Shown here: positions 7,540-16,657 of the stretch, one piece after another
How the letters are laid out: every line of letters begins with the position of its first letter
Position numbering within the stretch: the first letter of the stretch is position 1
Virus record (IMG/VR): IMGVR_UViG_3300044726_000053
Coordinates: 1 to 39,939 of that record
Source: a virus
Strand: one strand, 5' to 3'
DNA: 39,939 nucleotides
The notes under the pieces: generated by a model
What the model saw: only the letters and a program-made list of their open reading frames with translations
Database searches by the model: none
Told to the model about the DNA's origin: nothing
Position numbers and translations under genes: made by a program

Positions 7540-7569
7540 TCACACTCCATTGCGGAAAAATCAGCACCT

Positions 7570-7598
7570 AATCTAGCATTTGCCGACCACCCTGTCAA
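7570..7598 (-). promoter_or_regulatory. Sigma70-like promoter after the lysis genes
   Basis: Minus strand: TTGACA (7598-7593), a 17-base spacer, TAGATT (7575-7570). It begins five bases after the stop of the putative holin gene and points to the 76-residue protein and AAA+ gene, so it marks the border between the late lysis genes and the DNA-metabolism genes. Confidence 0.7.
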
Positions 7599-7602
7599 CC
7601 CC

Positions 7603-7749
7603 TCACTTGCGTTCACCCCTCCAGACCAGCAACACACCAATCCATGCCGCACTTGCCGCGTAATACAACACGGACGTGTCATACACCGTGCCGAGAATAG
7701 AACCGGCAAAGATCAAGACAATGCCGAACCACTGCAATTTGGTGGGCAT
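7603..7749 (-). CDS. Putative holin (48 residues, two membrane segments)
   Basis: A short open frame on the minus strand encodes 48 residues beginning MPTKLQWFG and ending VWRGERK. Two hydrophobic stretches (about residues 8-23, FGIVLIFAGSILGTVY, and 27-43, VLYYAASAAWIGVLLVW) are separated by a short polar turn, and the C-terminus is basic. This is the form of small two-segment holins. It starts five bases after the stop of the lysozyme-like gene and ends just before a promoter. Holins permeabilise the inner membrane and time lysis. The assignment rests on topology and neighbourhood; another small membrane protein is possible. Confidence 0.6.
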   Translation of the reverse strand: MPTKLQWFGIVLIFAGSILGTVYDTSVLYYAASAAWIGVLLVWRGERK

Positions 7750-7754
7750 GTGGT

Positions 7755-8162
7755 CTACTCAAACAACAGGTGGCCTCTGGAGAACAGATAGGACTCGGCT
7801 CTCCGCTTCTCCCACAGACGGCTTTGAACTTTACCGCCTGAATAGCAGAACACCGAGAATTCTGCCGCCGCGATCTGGAACATGTTCTTGTTGACAGCGG
7901 ATACCAACACACTCTTTCCAAAGGACATGGATGGTGATACCGCGAGACCCGCTACTAAGTCCGACACCAGACACAGTAAAGCCTCTCGCTGGTAGGACTG
8001 CAATGGTCGAACGATGGTCCGAGCCAGTGTCCTCTCTGCCAGCCACAATTGATGCACCAGCACCGCGTCTGGTCGCTCTGATGGCGAGTAAAAGTACCGG
8101 GTCAGGGCCACACAGTTGGCCGGGGGCACGTATTCGTCTTCAACCGCTTCTACCCGAAGCAT
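7755..8162 (-). CDS. Divergent GH24-type lysozyme (putative endolysin)
   Basis: 135 residues from the ATG at 8162 (GGGAG six bases upstream). The C-terminal two thirds follow the T4/lambdoid lysozyme pattern: Q-x-EAL near residue 59, SxxSFGKSVLVSAVN in the place of the usual STLL-x2-LN, a helix IAAAEFSVF, GGK, then W-E-KRRAESYLF matching the GL-x2-RR-x2-E-x2-LF motif. The family's E-x8-D/C-x5-T catalytic triad is only partly visible: E8-x8-C17 fits, but the Thr is shifted (T21). It is paired with a holin-like gene. It may be a rapidly diverged endolysin, or inactive. Confidence 0.55.
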   Translation of the reverse strand: MLRVEAVEDEYVPPANCVALTRYFYSPSERPDAVLVHQLWLAERTLARTIVRPLQSYQREALLCLVSDLVAGLAVSPSMSFGKSVLVSAVNKNMFQIAAAEFSVFCYSGGKVQSRLWEKRRAESYLFSRGHLLFE

Positions 8163-8174
8163 AATGCACTCCCG

Positions 8175-8190
8175 TTGCAATCAATTGCCA
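8175..8190. promoter_or_regulatory. Dispersed 16-base palindrome, copy 4 (intergenic, before lysozyme)
   Basis: The plus strand reads TTGCAATCAATTGCCA. It fills most of the 30-base gap between the tail gene stop (8193) and the lysozyme start (8162). It leaves only 12 bases to the ATG, so it could control read-through into the lysis genes rather than initiation there. Confidence 0.7.
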
Positions 8191-8192
8191 AA

Positions 8193-9086
8193 CTACTCAA
8201 TCCACGGGTTACTGGCTCCGTCACCCATCCACGCACCCACCTGAGTCGTTGACGGCGCTGACGGCTGACGATACAGTGTCTCCACCGCGACCTGAGACAC
8301 CCGCCCCGGTGTGGCCGGAAGATGCAACGACTCCACCGCCACCTGTGACACCCACGCTCTGGCCACCGCCACTTGGAGCACTTCGACGGCATACTTACTG
8401 ACTCTCGCCTCTGGCAGAATCGGTAACGTCAGAATCTCAACCGCATCCTGCGTAACTCGTGTATCAACTGGCGGGATGGTGCCTACCGCTGGAATAGAGA
8501 TGGCTGAATACAACCACGGGGTGGAAATCGACAGGCCCCACGACATCACGACGGATGCCGCACCCGCTTCCCGACTCCCTGCTGAGTAATGGTCGTTACC
8601 TGTGGCGCTAATGGCCCAGTCTTGCGTCTGTCCTGCCCCCGGCGTATAGACTTGGCTGTTGGCGTTCTGACTCAGGAAATCGAGCACCAGATCGCCAACC
8701 GCACTAGGGATAGTCAGAGACGGCGCGGTAGACGTGGCGGCTGCGGTGGTCAGGTTCTTCGCAAACCCATCGAGGTCCACTCCCGACACGTTGCGTGCAG
8801 CGAGGGCCAACCACTCCGTGCTGCTCAGCAGCGTAGCGACGACGTTTGCCGTGCCTGCCGGTGGATTGGCGAGAAACCACCACTCCTGAGAGAACGCACT
8901 ACCAGTCACACGCCCAATGCGTTCTAAGAGTATGCCTGCGTATGTGACTCTGGAGTATTCCTTAACGTTATCGGAAATAGACGCACACACGTACAACGGA
9001 TCACCCGTTGACGTATGCGGCATCGACAACGATGCGGCACCGCTAGTCAGCCAGAGTTGTGACGTGGTTCCAACAACCGAAGGCAT
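8193..9086 (-). CDS. Tail-associated structural protein with four C-terminal VSQVAVE repeats
   Basis: 297 residues. The N-terminal 200 residues are Ser/Thr/Gly/Ala-rich and beta-like, consistent with a virion jelly-roll or Ig-type domain. From about residue 212 come four repeats of about 17-22 residues with the core R-V-[ST]-[QK]-x2-AVE-[VILST]-L (DTRVTQDAVEILTLP, ARVSKYAVEVLQ, AWVSQVAVESLHLP, GRVSQVAVETLYRQ). Repeats of this type recur at the C-termini of phage tail and fibre proteins. It is the last structural gene before lysis, coupled by TAATG to the gene upstream. Exact role is unknown. Confidence 0.6.
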   Translation of the reverse strand: MPSVVGTTSQLWLTSGAASLSMPHTSTGDPLYVCASISDNVKEYSRVTYAGILLERIGRVTGSAFSQEWWFLANPPAGTANVVATLLSSTEWLALAARNVSGVDLDGFAKNLTTAAATSTAPSLTIPSAVGDLVLDFLSQNANSQVYTPGAGQTQDWAISATGNDHYSAGSREAGAASVVMSWGLSISTPWLYSAISIPAVGTIPPVDTRVTQDAVEILTLPILPEARVSKYAVEVLQVAVARAWVSQVAVESLHLPATPGRVSQVAVETLYRQPSAPSTTQVGAWMGDGASNPWIE

Positions 9087-10183
9087 TAGCTCACCCGCTT
9101 GTAACCAAACTCAGCAGCATTGAACCCGGCCTCAGTCCACTGTGCTCCGGTCCCCGGATTCACCTGAGCCATCTGCGTGGCAAAGTTATACGCCACGGAT
9201 GGAGCGAACGCGGCTCCCACATAATCTACGCCACTATGGCGTATGACGTGGGCTAACGTGCAGACTCCGGCATCCACCTTCCTCATGCTCAAATTGTGCT
9301 GCACGCCAAGCACCACACCACCCACCACAGGGGCATCCTGCGTGACGAACGTGTCCACCGCGCCGACTGTGTTGGTGGCGTTGTAGTCGGTATCTCCGTT
9401 CTCCTGTGCCTCATCCACCATCAGGGCATTGTCAGTTCCAGACAAAGGCGTCCATGCCGATGAAGCACCCTCTGCCGTAGGCACTCGGACATCACACCGA
9501 CAGTCCCCCAAGAAGTCATTCCATGGTGCCGCCCCAGACCCGTCACACACCCACAAGTCATCGAAATCCCATTCACCCACAGCGGTATTGGCTGACGTAA
9601 TGCCGCCAATCAGGAAGTCATCCCAACCAACCGTGGCGGCATTTCGCGTGTTCTGAGCCGTCAAAGACAACCATGACAGGCCATTCACCAAAAGGTCCAC
9701 GGTTCCAACCGCAGGATCGATGAATACCTTAACTTGGATGTGATGGCTCACGCCAAATGTCATCACATTCGTAGTCGTCCCTAAAATGGTTGAGCCTCGT
9801 AGCACGCTAATCGAACCATTCGTATTGATTCGGAACCACACCTGATGGATACCGGCCACCCGCAAGGAGATCAGGCTGTTGGAATCATTGCCGTTTGGAG
9901 TGTAAGTCGTGCCTATCTTGAGTCCTGAAAAGGGCAACGTGACAGCCGTAAATGAAAACCCCGCGATGAACACGTTTCCACTAGCAGGCAACGCCTTGAC
10001 CATCCACCGAGATACAGCAGAACCACCAGCGTTCCCCGTAGCATTCGCTCGATAGGCGTTGGAACCATGTCGTCCAGTGCCCACAGAGATGGTGGGTGGA
10101 CCCTGCGTGCCGGGAACCTGCCACTTCTTGATGAAGTCTGCCGTGACGTAATGGTCAAATGAATCCATGAACAGCAGGGCCAT
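9086..10183 (-). CDS. Tail/fibre protein, LamG-like fold candidate (paralogue A)
   Basis: 365 residues from the ATG at 10183 (MALLFMDSFDHY), preferred over an upstream in-frame start that would lack homology to the neighbour. It is paralogous to the next gene upstream over its full length: a shared MALLF-x-DSFDHY start, KW at about residue 20, central GNVFIAGFSF, and a nearly identical GSGAAPWNDFLGDCR...PTAEGA...W-PLSGT block. The beta-rich N-terminal half resembles a concanavalin/LamG-type sandwich, which in phage tails often binds glycans. It is TAATG-coupled to the following gene. Confidence 0.65.
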   Translation of the reverse strand: MALLFMDSFDHYVTADFIKKWQVPGTQGPPTISVGTGRHGSNAYRANATGNAGGSAVSRWMVKALPASGNVFIAGFSFTAVTLPFSGLKIGTTYTPNGNDSNSLISLRVAGIHQVWFRINTNGSISVLRGSTILGTTTNVMTFGVSHHIQVKVFIDPAVGTVDLLVNGLSWLSLTAQNTRNAATVGWDDFLIGGITSANTAVGEWDFDDLWVCDGSGAAPWNDFLGDCRCDVRVPTAEGASSAWTPLSGTDNALMVDEAQENGDTDYNATNTVGAVDTFVTQDAPVVGGVVLGVQHNLSMRKVDAGVCTLAHVIRHSGVDYVGAAFAPSVAYNFATQMAQVNPGTGAQWTEAGFNAAEFGYKRVS

Positions 10184-10191
10184 ATAGCTCC

Positions 10192-11277
10192 TTACGACGC
10201 TCTGGTGAAGCCAAACTGTGCCGCGTTGTATTCCGCTTCCGTCCATGCAAGTCCAGTGGCCGGGTTAGTCTGAAACAACGCCATCCGATACGAATACGTC
10301 CCACCGGGATTGATCACCGGCACTGGGTAGTTGGTTGAGCCAATACGAGCCACCGCCGCCAAATTACACAACCCAGCTTCTTCTTTGCGGGTAAACAGCG
10401 ACACTTGAACCGCTGAGGGATCGGACCCGGCTACGGGTGAATCGGGCACGTCATACGTGTCCGTATGCCCCGGCGTCAATGACGACACGTAAGACGTATC
10501 ATTGTCAGCCGGTATTTCCTTCACCATGTCGGCGTTATTGGTCCCTGACAGCGGTGCCCAATCCGACACGGCACCCTCTGCGGTAGGCATGCCCACTTCT
10601 ACTCGGCAATCCCCGAGCAGATCGTTCCACGGGGCGGCTCCAGAGCCGTCACTGAGGTAGAAGTCATCGTAGTTCCATTCCTGCTGTGTGCCTGCTGACA
10701 GACGTTGACGACTATAAAACCCAGTCCATACTGCCGTGGCTCCCACCTGTGTCGTCACGCCAGTCAGATTCAGCGCAACACTCCCGTTGATCCTGATGAC
10801 TACAGACCCAGCCGCTGCGGCTGCGATTACCACCTTCGTCTCGATATAGGCATACACGCCTTGCGTGACAGCAGTAATCGTCGTTCCGAGAGCCGTGCTA
10901 CCACACAGCGCCGTGATCGTGCCGTCGCCGTTGATTCTGAACCAGACGTGGGACACGCCGATGTTCTGCACAGCAGAGATAACGCAGGCTGAGCCTTCCG
11001 ACGTGGAACTTGGATTCAAGCCAAGAGCCGTCACGCATTTGAATGCAAATCCGGCAATGAACGTATTGCCAGACGTGACGAACTGCTTCTCCAGCACATG
11101 GCCGATACCGATCAACGTGCCGCGATGCGTTCGCATCTTCAGCCCGTAGGTACCACGGCGTCCCAACCCGGCCACGATGTCAGAGAAATCAGAGCTAGTG
11201 CCACCCGCGTACATCCATTTGCTCGTCAACTGAGCATAGTTGTAATGGTCAAAGCTATCAAAGAACAATAACGCCAT
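10192..11277 (-). CDS. Tail/fibre protein, LamG-like fold candidate (paralogue B)
   Basis: 361 residues, the tandem duplicate of the following gene. It shares the DSFDHY N-terminus, the NTFIAGFAF strand, the HVWFRIN strand, and the SDGSGAAPWNDLLGDCRVEVGMPTAEGA segment (split here), plus a C-terminal NPATGLAWTEAEYNAAQFGF motif also found at the end of paralogue A. Divergence is spread along the sequence rather than being recent. Probably a minor tail or receptor-binding accessory protein. The ATG has a GGAGATTTTC leader. Confidence 0.65.
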   Translation of the reverse strand: MALLFFDSFDHYNYAQLTSKWMYAGGTSSDFSDIVAGLGRRGTYGLKMRTHRGTLIGIGHVLEKQFVTSGNTFIAGFAFKCVTALGLNPSSTSEGSACVISAVQNIGVSHVWFRINGDGTITALCGSTALGTTITAVTQGVYAYIETKVVIAAAAAGSVVIRINGSVALNLTGVTTQVGATAVWTGFYSRQRLSAGTQQEWNYDDFYLSDGSGAAPWNDLLGDCRVEVGMPTAEGAVSDWAPLSGTNNADMVKEIPADNDTSYVSSLTPGHTDTYDVPDSPVAGSDPSAVQVSLFTRKEEAGLCNLAAVARIGSTNYPVPVINPGGTYSYRMALFQTNPATGLAWTEAEYNAAQFGFTRAS

Positions 11278-11286
11278 GAAAATCTC

Positions 11287-12375
11287 CTACTCAGGTGGAC
11301 TCGGACCTTCAGGCAATTCCGGAAATTCAGGTGGACTGGTAGAGAACAGCACCGGCAAGGTCTCTCTGAGTCTCAGATATAACGTCGCACGGGTAACCAG
11401 TGATGCTGAGGCCACTTTGAACTGAATCACATCCCACTTACTCACATGGTAGTCCCATGTTTCCACACCGGCTTCGGCTCTGGCTGCTGACTGCGCTCCC
11501 GACAGCACAATCGGAGCCGCCGCTGAAATCTTCCCGGCCACCGGATCGGGAATGGCTGGAGCGAAAGGAGGATCAGTGGAAGCCGCCCTCGATACTTCCA
11601 CCGATATGGAACCAACTACGTCAGCAATGATGCTCCATCCGATAATATCCGCTTCGAAATCGATTTGGATGGCCCCCTTCACACCAATCGCACCATCGAC
11701 CGTGCAACCGATCTTCCGAATGGCTCCTTCCAGCGCGATCCCGGCTTCATACACCAGCCCGATGGCTTGGTCGGCATTGGCCTTGGCTTCAGCCGCCATC
11801 GCTTCCGTGGCTTCCAAGCGGTCATCGAGCGTTCGATAGATGCCGCTCTCAGTCGGGGACGATACCTCGGCCAATGCCGTGCTCTCCCGTGCCGCCGTAG
11901 ACTCAGCCGCATCAAAGAGGCACTGCGCGATCCGGATGGGCTGTCCGTCAAAGTGACCCCCGGCGTATTCCACCGAGTAGGCGGCTCCAGACCCCAGCAC
12001 ACTACTGAATTGTGGAAGACCCGTACTGCTCACCGTGATGTAATACGTGCCCGGTGTCTGCCCCGAAAAGTTCAGTGTCACGATATTCAGTGACTGCACC
12101 GGGGTCTGAGTTTCCGCGATATAAAACCCACCGGGGGCCACGTTCACCGTAGAACTGCCCTGCGTCGGAAAGTAACTATCGGGACCAATCAACGTATCCG
12201 CATCATTGAACAGGGCATTCCAAAATGCTCCGACAGTGACCTCGTTGACGCCTTGCGCTCCACCGGCCTGCGACTGCAACGCATCAATGGCGGCTTTGAT
12301 GGCCGACACATTAGCGTTCAACTTCGCAATGTAATCGGTGTCTCCGCTGGCGAATGTCCGTAACGTAATAGCCAT
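11287..12375 (-). CDS. Putative tail fibre or baseplate-associated protein
   Basis: 362 residues. It begins MAITLRTFASGDTDYIAKLNANVSAIKAAIDALQ, an N-terminus typical of phage fibre-type proteins in which a short helix follows a virion-attachment strand. A beta-rich middle, an Ala-rich helical segment (about 165-215, EAMAAEAKANADQAIGLVYEAGIALEGA) and a second beta domain follow, ending in a Pro/Glu-rich tail. No enzymatic motif was recognised. Its position between the tail hub side and the LamG-like paralogues supports a tail-tip or fibre role. Confidence 0.55.
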   Translation of the reverse strand: MAITLRTFASGDTDYIAKLNANVSAIKAAIDALQSQAGGAQGVNEVTVGAFWNALFNDADTLIGPDSYFPTQGSSTVNVAPGGFYIAETQTPVQSLNIVTLNFSGQTPGTYYITVSSTGLPQFSSVLGSGAAYSVEYAGGHFDGQPIRIAQCLFDAAESTAARESTALAEVSSPTESGIYRTLDDRLEATEAMAAEAKANADQAIGLVYEAGIALEGAIRKIGCTVDGAIGVKGAIQIDFEADIIGWSIIADVVGSISVEVSRAASTDPPFAPAIPDPVAGKISAAAPIVLSGAQSAARAEAGVETWDYHVSKWDVIQFKVASASLVTRATLYLRLRETLPVLFSTSPPEFPELPEGPSPPE

Positions 12376-12383
12376 GCTGGCTC

Positions 12384-12998
12384 CTACACAATCGAAACCA
12401 AGACGCCGCCTTCAAAAATCGCACTGGCTCCGAAAGGCAACGATCCGAACGGGTGAATATCTGGGTGCGTCTCACCCATCTCTGCCAGCGTCAACAACCG
12501 TGTCATGATCGACAAGTCAATCACGGGACCGATGAGCATCGTGCCCAAGTCCACCGGGTACATGATGTAAGTACCCGGTCGTTCCTGTGAGAACCCAGTA
12601 ATCTGCCAGTTACCACTGGCACTCCGCTCGACCACCACCGCCGCGCCAACATCAGCGTAGAGCAAATCCGCATTGTTCCGCGCAATCTGCACATTCCTCA
12701 ATGTGGTATCGACGTGCCCCGGTAACGAGTCATCAAGCTGCCAATCTTCAGGCCGCTGACCCGGTATGCCGGTGATGATATCGTCTTCGGGTTCGCCCTC
12801 ACCATCGTCATCTTTCTTGCTGTTCAGGTACTGCTTGATTCTCCCCGTGGGATCACGTTCACTGATTTGAACATCACACGCCCAAATGTCCGTCATGCCG
12901 TCAGAGATGAGTCGCGTAGGCCGCGTCATCGTAATCCCAAACAGCTTCCGAACGTGCCGTTTGACTTCTGCTGAGGCTAGGTCAGTGAGGACGGGCAT
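12384..12998 (-). CDS. Tail-tip associated protein of unknown function
   Basis: 204 residues, no recognised family. The N-terminal 60 residues are helical and basic. An acidic Lys/Asp/Glu-rich loop (about 62-74) is followed by a mixed region with GNWQITGFSQERPGTYIMYPVDLGTMLIGPV. It ends hydrophobic (FEGGVLVSIV). It follows the tail hub-like gene by two bases and precedes the fibre-like gene by eight, so it is translated with them. Likely a small tail-tip component. Confidence 0.5.
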   Translation of the reverse strand: MPVLTDLASAEVKRHVRKLFGITMTRPTRLISDGMTDIWACDVQISERDPTGRIKQYLNSKKDDDGEGEPEDDIITGIPGQRPEDWQLDDSLPGHVDTTLRNVQIARNNADLLYADVGAAVVVERSASGNWQITGFSQERPGTYIMYPVDLGTMLIGPVIDLSIMTRLLTLAEMGETHPDIHPFGSLPFGASAIFEGGVLVSIV

Positions 12999-13000
12999 AA

Positions 13001-15190
13001 TTACCTCGGTGTCCCCGTATCAGGCCACGTCACCGGATAGGCCAACGACGTACGCTCCTGAATGTTGTTGGGACCATATCGAGCCACACCACTCACCATG
13101 AATCCATACACTTCACCCGGCTGCACCGTGAAATCCTTCAGCGGCTTCGCAATGGCTCCCGTCTCCATCAGGTTCTCGCGGAACTTGGTTTTCTGGTTCT
13201 GGAGCATCCACTCCCACGTTCCGGCATACCACTGGCCATCGCGGTAGACGAAGATCCATGCGTTGCCTGCGCCACCGTCCGGATTCAACGGCCAATTTGA
13301 TGTGCCCTGCTGTTCCAACGTGATGGAGCCTTCACGTGGGAAATGCACTTCCAGCGGATACGTCTCAGGCCACCCAGAAATGTCATGGTCAATCCAGTGG
13401 ACCTGACTCAAACTGGTCAACGGCTCCGTGGGTGGATTCGGTTTGTGCCCAATGCCCTTGTTACCGGGGGCTGGCGTGCCACCACCACCCGGTGAAGGCG
13501 CACTGCCCCCACCACCGGGGGCTGTCGCAATCTCGGGTGGATTGATCGTCGCGCCAATGAAACCGGTTCCACGCACCACCGCCGTCACTGGAATCAAGAA
13601 CCCCTTGACCTCCAACGTGGCTTCACTGCCACGCTCCAGACTCCGCGTGTAATCCTCGACATACAACTGACTGCCGTCATCGAATTGTAGAATGTCCCCG
13701 AATTCAATCCGGGGGTCATCCACAATCGTGGCCGACCACTTGTTGGCGGCTCGTGCCTGATAGATCAACTCTCGGATCGCCGTGGCCTTGGCGTGCTCCT
13801 CGTTGACCATGAAGTCCGATTCAATATCTTCGACGTTATCTACCCAGATGGGCACTGAGCTATCGAAGGCTTCCGACACGTTCCGTGCGTGGACCCAATC
13901 GTAGGGCGTGCCCCAGATTTCATAGGTGCCCGTGCCGATGGTCATCGCCAGTAGCATCCACGAGTACATCGCTACGGATTCAAGCAAAGAGCTTTTTGGT
14001 CTCGTAGTCAGGGTAGGATTTGTTGCTGGATTGAGAGTGATCACACCAACCACCTCACTGAAACCAATCCCCCCCGCTTCTAAATGTGTAGGAGCTTTCA
14101 GGTCAGGAACGTCCAGCCTCCCCGCTACGAAATCACTTCTCGTTTTTATCTTCAGAATGATCGTCGTCAGTGCCGCCAGCATCGCCAAAATACTGTGGTA
14201 ACTCACAAACGACAATTTTCCTTTATTTTCCTCCTGCTGTATCCACTCTTCCCTCACTAAGTCGATACCGATGGTCTTTGGGTATTGATTGACGCTGGAA
14301 CTCGTCTCCGTATTGATGTAGGTGTTCTCGGCCCGTTGGGTATGGTCCTCCGAGAACCACACGGTCTTTTTCCAGTAGGGAATAAACCACCCCAGCGTGA
14401 TCGTGACGGGTGAACCCAACATTCGCCCTTGTCTCTTTTCCTTCTTCAACGTCGGGTTCAACCAGAGCACACGCACACGAGACTTCGGGGGCCGTTGACG
14501 TTGCCCACCCACCTTGATCAACCGTTCGTCTCTCAACACCACATCAGGACGACGCCCTTGCAGATTGCGGTCGGCGGCTCTCAACCTCCCCAGACCGTCC
14601 ATGTAAGGCGTCCAGCCCAGTGCCATGAACACTTGGGTCACCATGTCCCACGCATTCATGTCGGCAAGCTGCGTGTTCGTGTGCGCCGTCGTGTATGAGC
14701 TTCGTGGTAGAACGATTTCATCGCCCTTCATCTCCGCAGAACGGGCGACTCGTTGAGCAATGTAAGTCAAATCCGTCAACTGTGGAAACAACGGGGTCAG
14801 TCGATTCGTCTTCCGCCAAATGTCTTGCTGGTCTCGACTTTTGGCAATCAATTGCATTGAACGTTCGCCACGGCTCAACGTGTACCCGTTCAGGGCGTCC
14901 ACGATACCCAGCCAGCACGTCTTCCACTCACCACGCTGCTGTAGCTGAATCTCCAACACCTGATTCGGGGCTGGCTGTGCGGCCCCAAACAACTCACGGC
15001 GGAACTTGAGCGTAATGTTGACGTCAAAGGCCGTCTGCGACCCTTGCGTAACAAACTCTGACAGGTCTACCGAATCATCAGACCCCGGATCAAGACCACG
15101 CCGTATCTCCCAGATGGAAGCAGTCGGGTGCAGGATCACCCGAAAGTCTCGCTTACTATCCATCGGACAGGGATTCCAGCGGTAGTCCAT
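13001..15190 (-). CDS. Tail hub / tail-tip protein with C-terminal carbohydrate-binding-like domain
   Basis: 729 residues. The N-terminal 500 residues have the form of siphophage hub proteins: a beta domain with VDLSEFVTQGSQTAFDVNI, a YIAQRVARSAEMK helix, and an AWDMVTQVFMALGWTPYMDGLGRLRA segment. An Ile/Leu-rich stretch (about 330-350) follows. A Gly/Pro/Ser linker (GGGGSAPSPGGGG, near 565) separates a C-terminal beta domain of about 140 residues rich in Trp. The hub closes the tail tube and organises the tip. The ATG directly follows the upstream TAA. It contains palindrome copy 5. Confidence 0.6.
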   Translation of the reverse strand: MDYRWNPCPMDSKRDFRVILHPTASIWEIRRGLDPGSDDSVDLSEFVTQGSQTAFDVNITLKFRRELFGAAQPAPNQVLEIQLQQRGEWKTCWLGIVDALNGYTLSRGERSMQLIAKSRDQQDIWRKTNRLTPLFPQLTDLTYIAQRVARSAEMKGDEIVLPRSSYTTAHTNTQLADMNAWDMVTQVFMALGWTPYMDGLGRLRAADRNLQGRRPDVVLRDERLIKVGGQRQRPPKSRVRVLWLNPTLKKEKRQGRMLGSPVTITLGWFIPYWKKTVWFSEDHTQRAENTYINTETSSSVNQYPKTIGIDLVREEWIQQEENKGKLSFVSYHSILAMLAALTTIILKIKTRSDFVAGRLDVPDLKAPTHLEAGGIGFSEVVGVITLNPATNPTLTTRPKSSLLESVAMYSWMLLAMTIGTGTYEIWGTPYDWVHARNVSEAFDSSVPIWVDNVEDIESDFMVNEEHAKATAIRELIYQARAANKWSATIVDDPRIEFGDILQFDDGSQLYVEDYTRSLERGSEATLEVKGFLIPVTAVVRGTGFIGATINPPEIATAPGGGGSAPSPGGGGTPAPGNKGIGHKPNPPTEPLTSLSQVHWIDHDISGWPETYPLEVHFPREGSITLEQQGTSNWPLNPDGGAGNAWIFVYRDGQWYAGTWEWMLQNQKTKFRENLMETGAIAKPLKDFTVQPGEVYGFMVSGVARYGPNNIQERTSLAYPVTWPDTGTPR
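14842..14857. repeat. Dispersed 16-base palindrome, copy 5 (in tail hub gene)
   Basis: The plus strand reads TGGCAATCAATTGCAT. It is read in the gene as Met-Gln-Leu-Ile-Ala. Confidence 0.65.
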
Positions 15191-16657
15191 TTACAGTCGC
15201 CCCACCAATCGCAAGGTCAACACCACAGGAGCCGTCACCCAGCCATCTGGTCCACGTAGGTCACGATAGTTCACCACGTCATCGAGCGCGATACCCTGAC
15301 TTCCAGCCGTCAGGTTCACAATCAACGCCTTGAACGCTACTCTCGTGATGTAAGTCGGGTACCACTCCACATAGGCTTCTTCAGGGTCATGTTGAGTGGT
15401 CCAGAAAGACAATAGCATGCGAAGCTGCTCGATGGGCATCGAGATTCCACCCGGTGCCGTCCATCGCTCTTCGACCACCACATCACGCAAATTACCCGGC
15501 CACAGCACGTTCGCAGCCCCTGTCAGCGTTCGACTCGACGCCCAGACCGGCGAGATGATCGCATCGGCATCGATGTTCGTCCATTGATCAGGCTTGACTT
15601 CATAGTCATACCGACCCAACGACGGATGAACGAGCCGACCTTTCCCCGTTTCCACTGGAAACGTCGGGAAGATTTCTTCTGGCAACGGTAACAATTCTTC
15701 TGACAGCCCCGCCACGCCAAACTGACCCATGCTCGTCATCAGGATGGAGCCAGACGGCGGAATAGGAACATTGCTTTCCCTAACAAATAACCCACCCCCA
15801 CCGACACTGGTGGGTGGCGGGAGTCCCGGCACGAAGGGTAGAGGTGTACTCGCCACCACCACACGTGGTTCGGACAGGTCAATATCCCGCACCACGATAT
15901 CTTCAGGTCGCTCTCCAGCCGTGACTGAATACACCACCCGGATCACGTTCGGGGCATACAGCATCAGGTCAGGCTGGAACGCATTGCCCACCGCCACGAC
16001 ATATCCTGAATCCGATGCGACCGGATGCAGGACCGTATCCTCACCGACGTTGTACAGACACCACCACCCATTAGGGGTGTCCAGCATGCGAAGCCAGTAG
16101 ATGGGTATGGACCTCGGGTTCGGCTTCGGCACACCATCCGTGACCTTGGGCGCACCACCTTCAATCCATGCCGCCCGTCGTGAACCGAGCAGATGAATGG
16201 ACCCAGCATCTCCCCCGGTCAACAACCACGTCGCCCCGGCCATCTCATGCACATCCCAATTGCCTATCCCCTGATAGCTCCTCTTGATCGCAATCGAACC
16301 GTCTGGGCCAACGCTCGTGACAGAAAGACCCGCGTTCGGCAACAACTTGCCCGTCGAAGTGAACACACCGTAAGCAGGATTGCCACCAAGCCACGCGGCC
16401 CACACATTGGACCTTGCACTCAGGTCATTGGCCCCTCGGGATGAGATCATCACTTCTGAATTCAGGCGCACGTCCCACGCATAAATCCCACACACGCCTC
16501 CGGGGCAATGCTGACCAATCACCGTGTCGTCATTCAACCAGTGAGCACCTCCGCCCACTGGCCAAATCACCGTGCCTACGCCGGATGCGGACCCCCACGA
16601 CACACCAATACTGCCGATACCCGCGCACCATTCGCCGTACTTGTTCAGGTAAGGCAT
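15191..16657 (-). CDS. Tail protein, propeller-like N-terminus and shared C-terminal domain (copy A)
   Basis: 488 residues. The N-terminal 300 residues are Trp/Gly-rich with repeated short strands (about 40-residue periodicity, for example WPVGGGAHWLND, WAAWLGG, TWLLTGGDAGS, WWCLYNVG), suggesting a beta-propeller. The C-terminal 155 residues (from GKGRLVHPSLGRYDYEVKPD) match the C-terminus of the next gene upstream closely. Known members of such tail modules act at the tip, but no family name is certain. The start overlaps the upstream stop as TAATG. Confidence 0.55.
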   Translation of the reverse strand: MPYLNKYGEWCAGIGSIGVSWGSASGVGTVIWPVGGGAHWLNDDTVIGQHCPGGVCGIYAWDVRLNSEVMISSRGANDLSARSNVWAAWLGGNPAYGVFTSTGKLLPNAGLSVTSVGPDGSIAIKRSYQGIGNWDVHEMAGATWLLTGGDAGSIHLLGSRRAAWIEGGAPKVTDGVPKPNPRSIPIYWLRMLDTPNGWWCLYNVGEDTVLHPVASDSGYVVAVGNAFQPDLMLYAPNVIRVVYSVTAGERPEDIVVRDIDLSEPRVVVASTPLPFVPGLPPPTSVGGGGLFVRESNVPIPPSGSILMTSMGQFGVAGLSEELLPLPEEIFPTFPVETGKGRLVHPSLGRYDYEVKPDQWTNIDADAIISPVWASSRTLTGAANVLWPGNLRDVVVEERWTAPGGISMPIEQLRMLLSFWTTQHDPEEAYVEWYPTYITRVAFKALIVNLTAGSQGIALDDVVNYRDLRGPDGWVTAPVVLTLRLVGRL

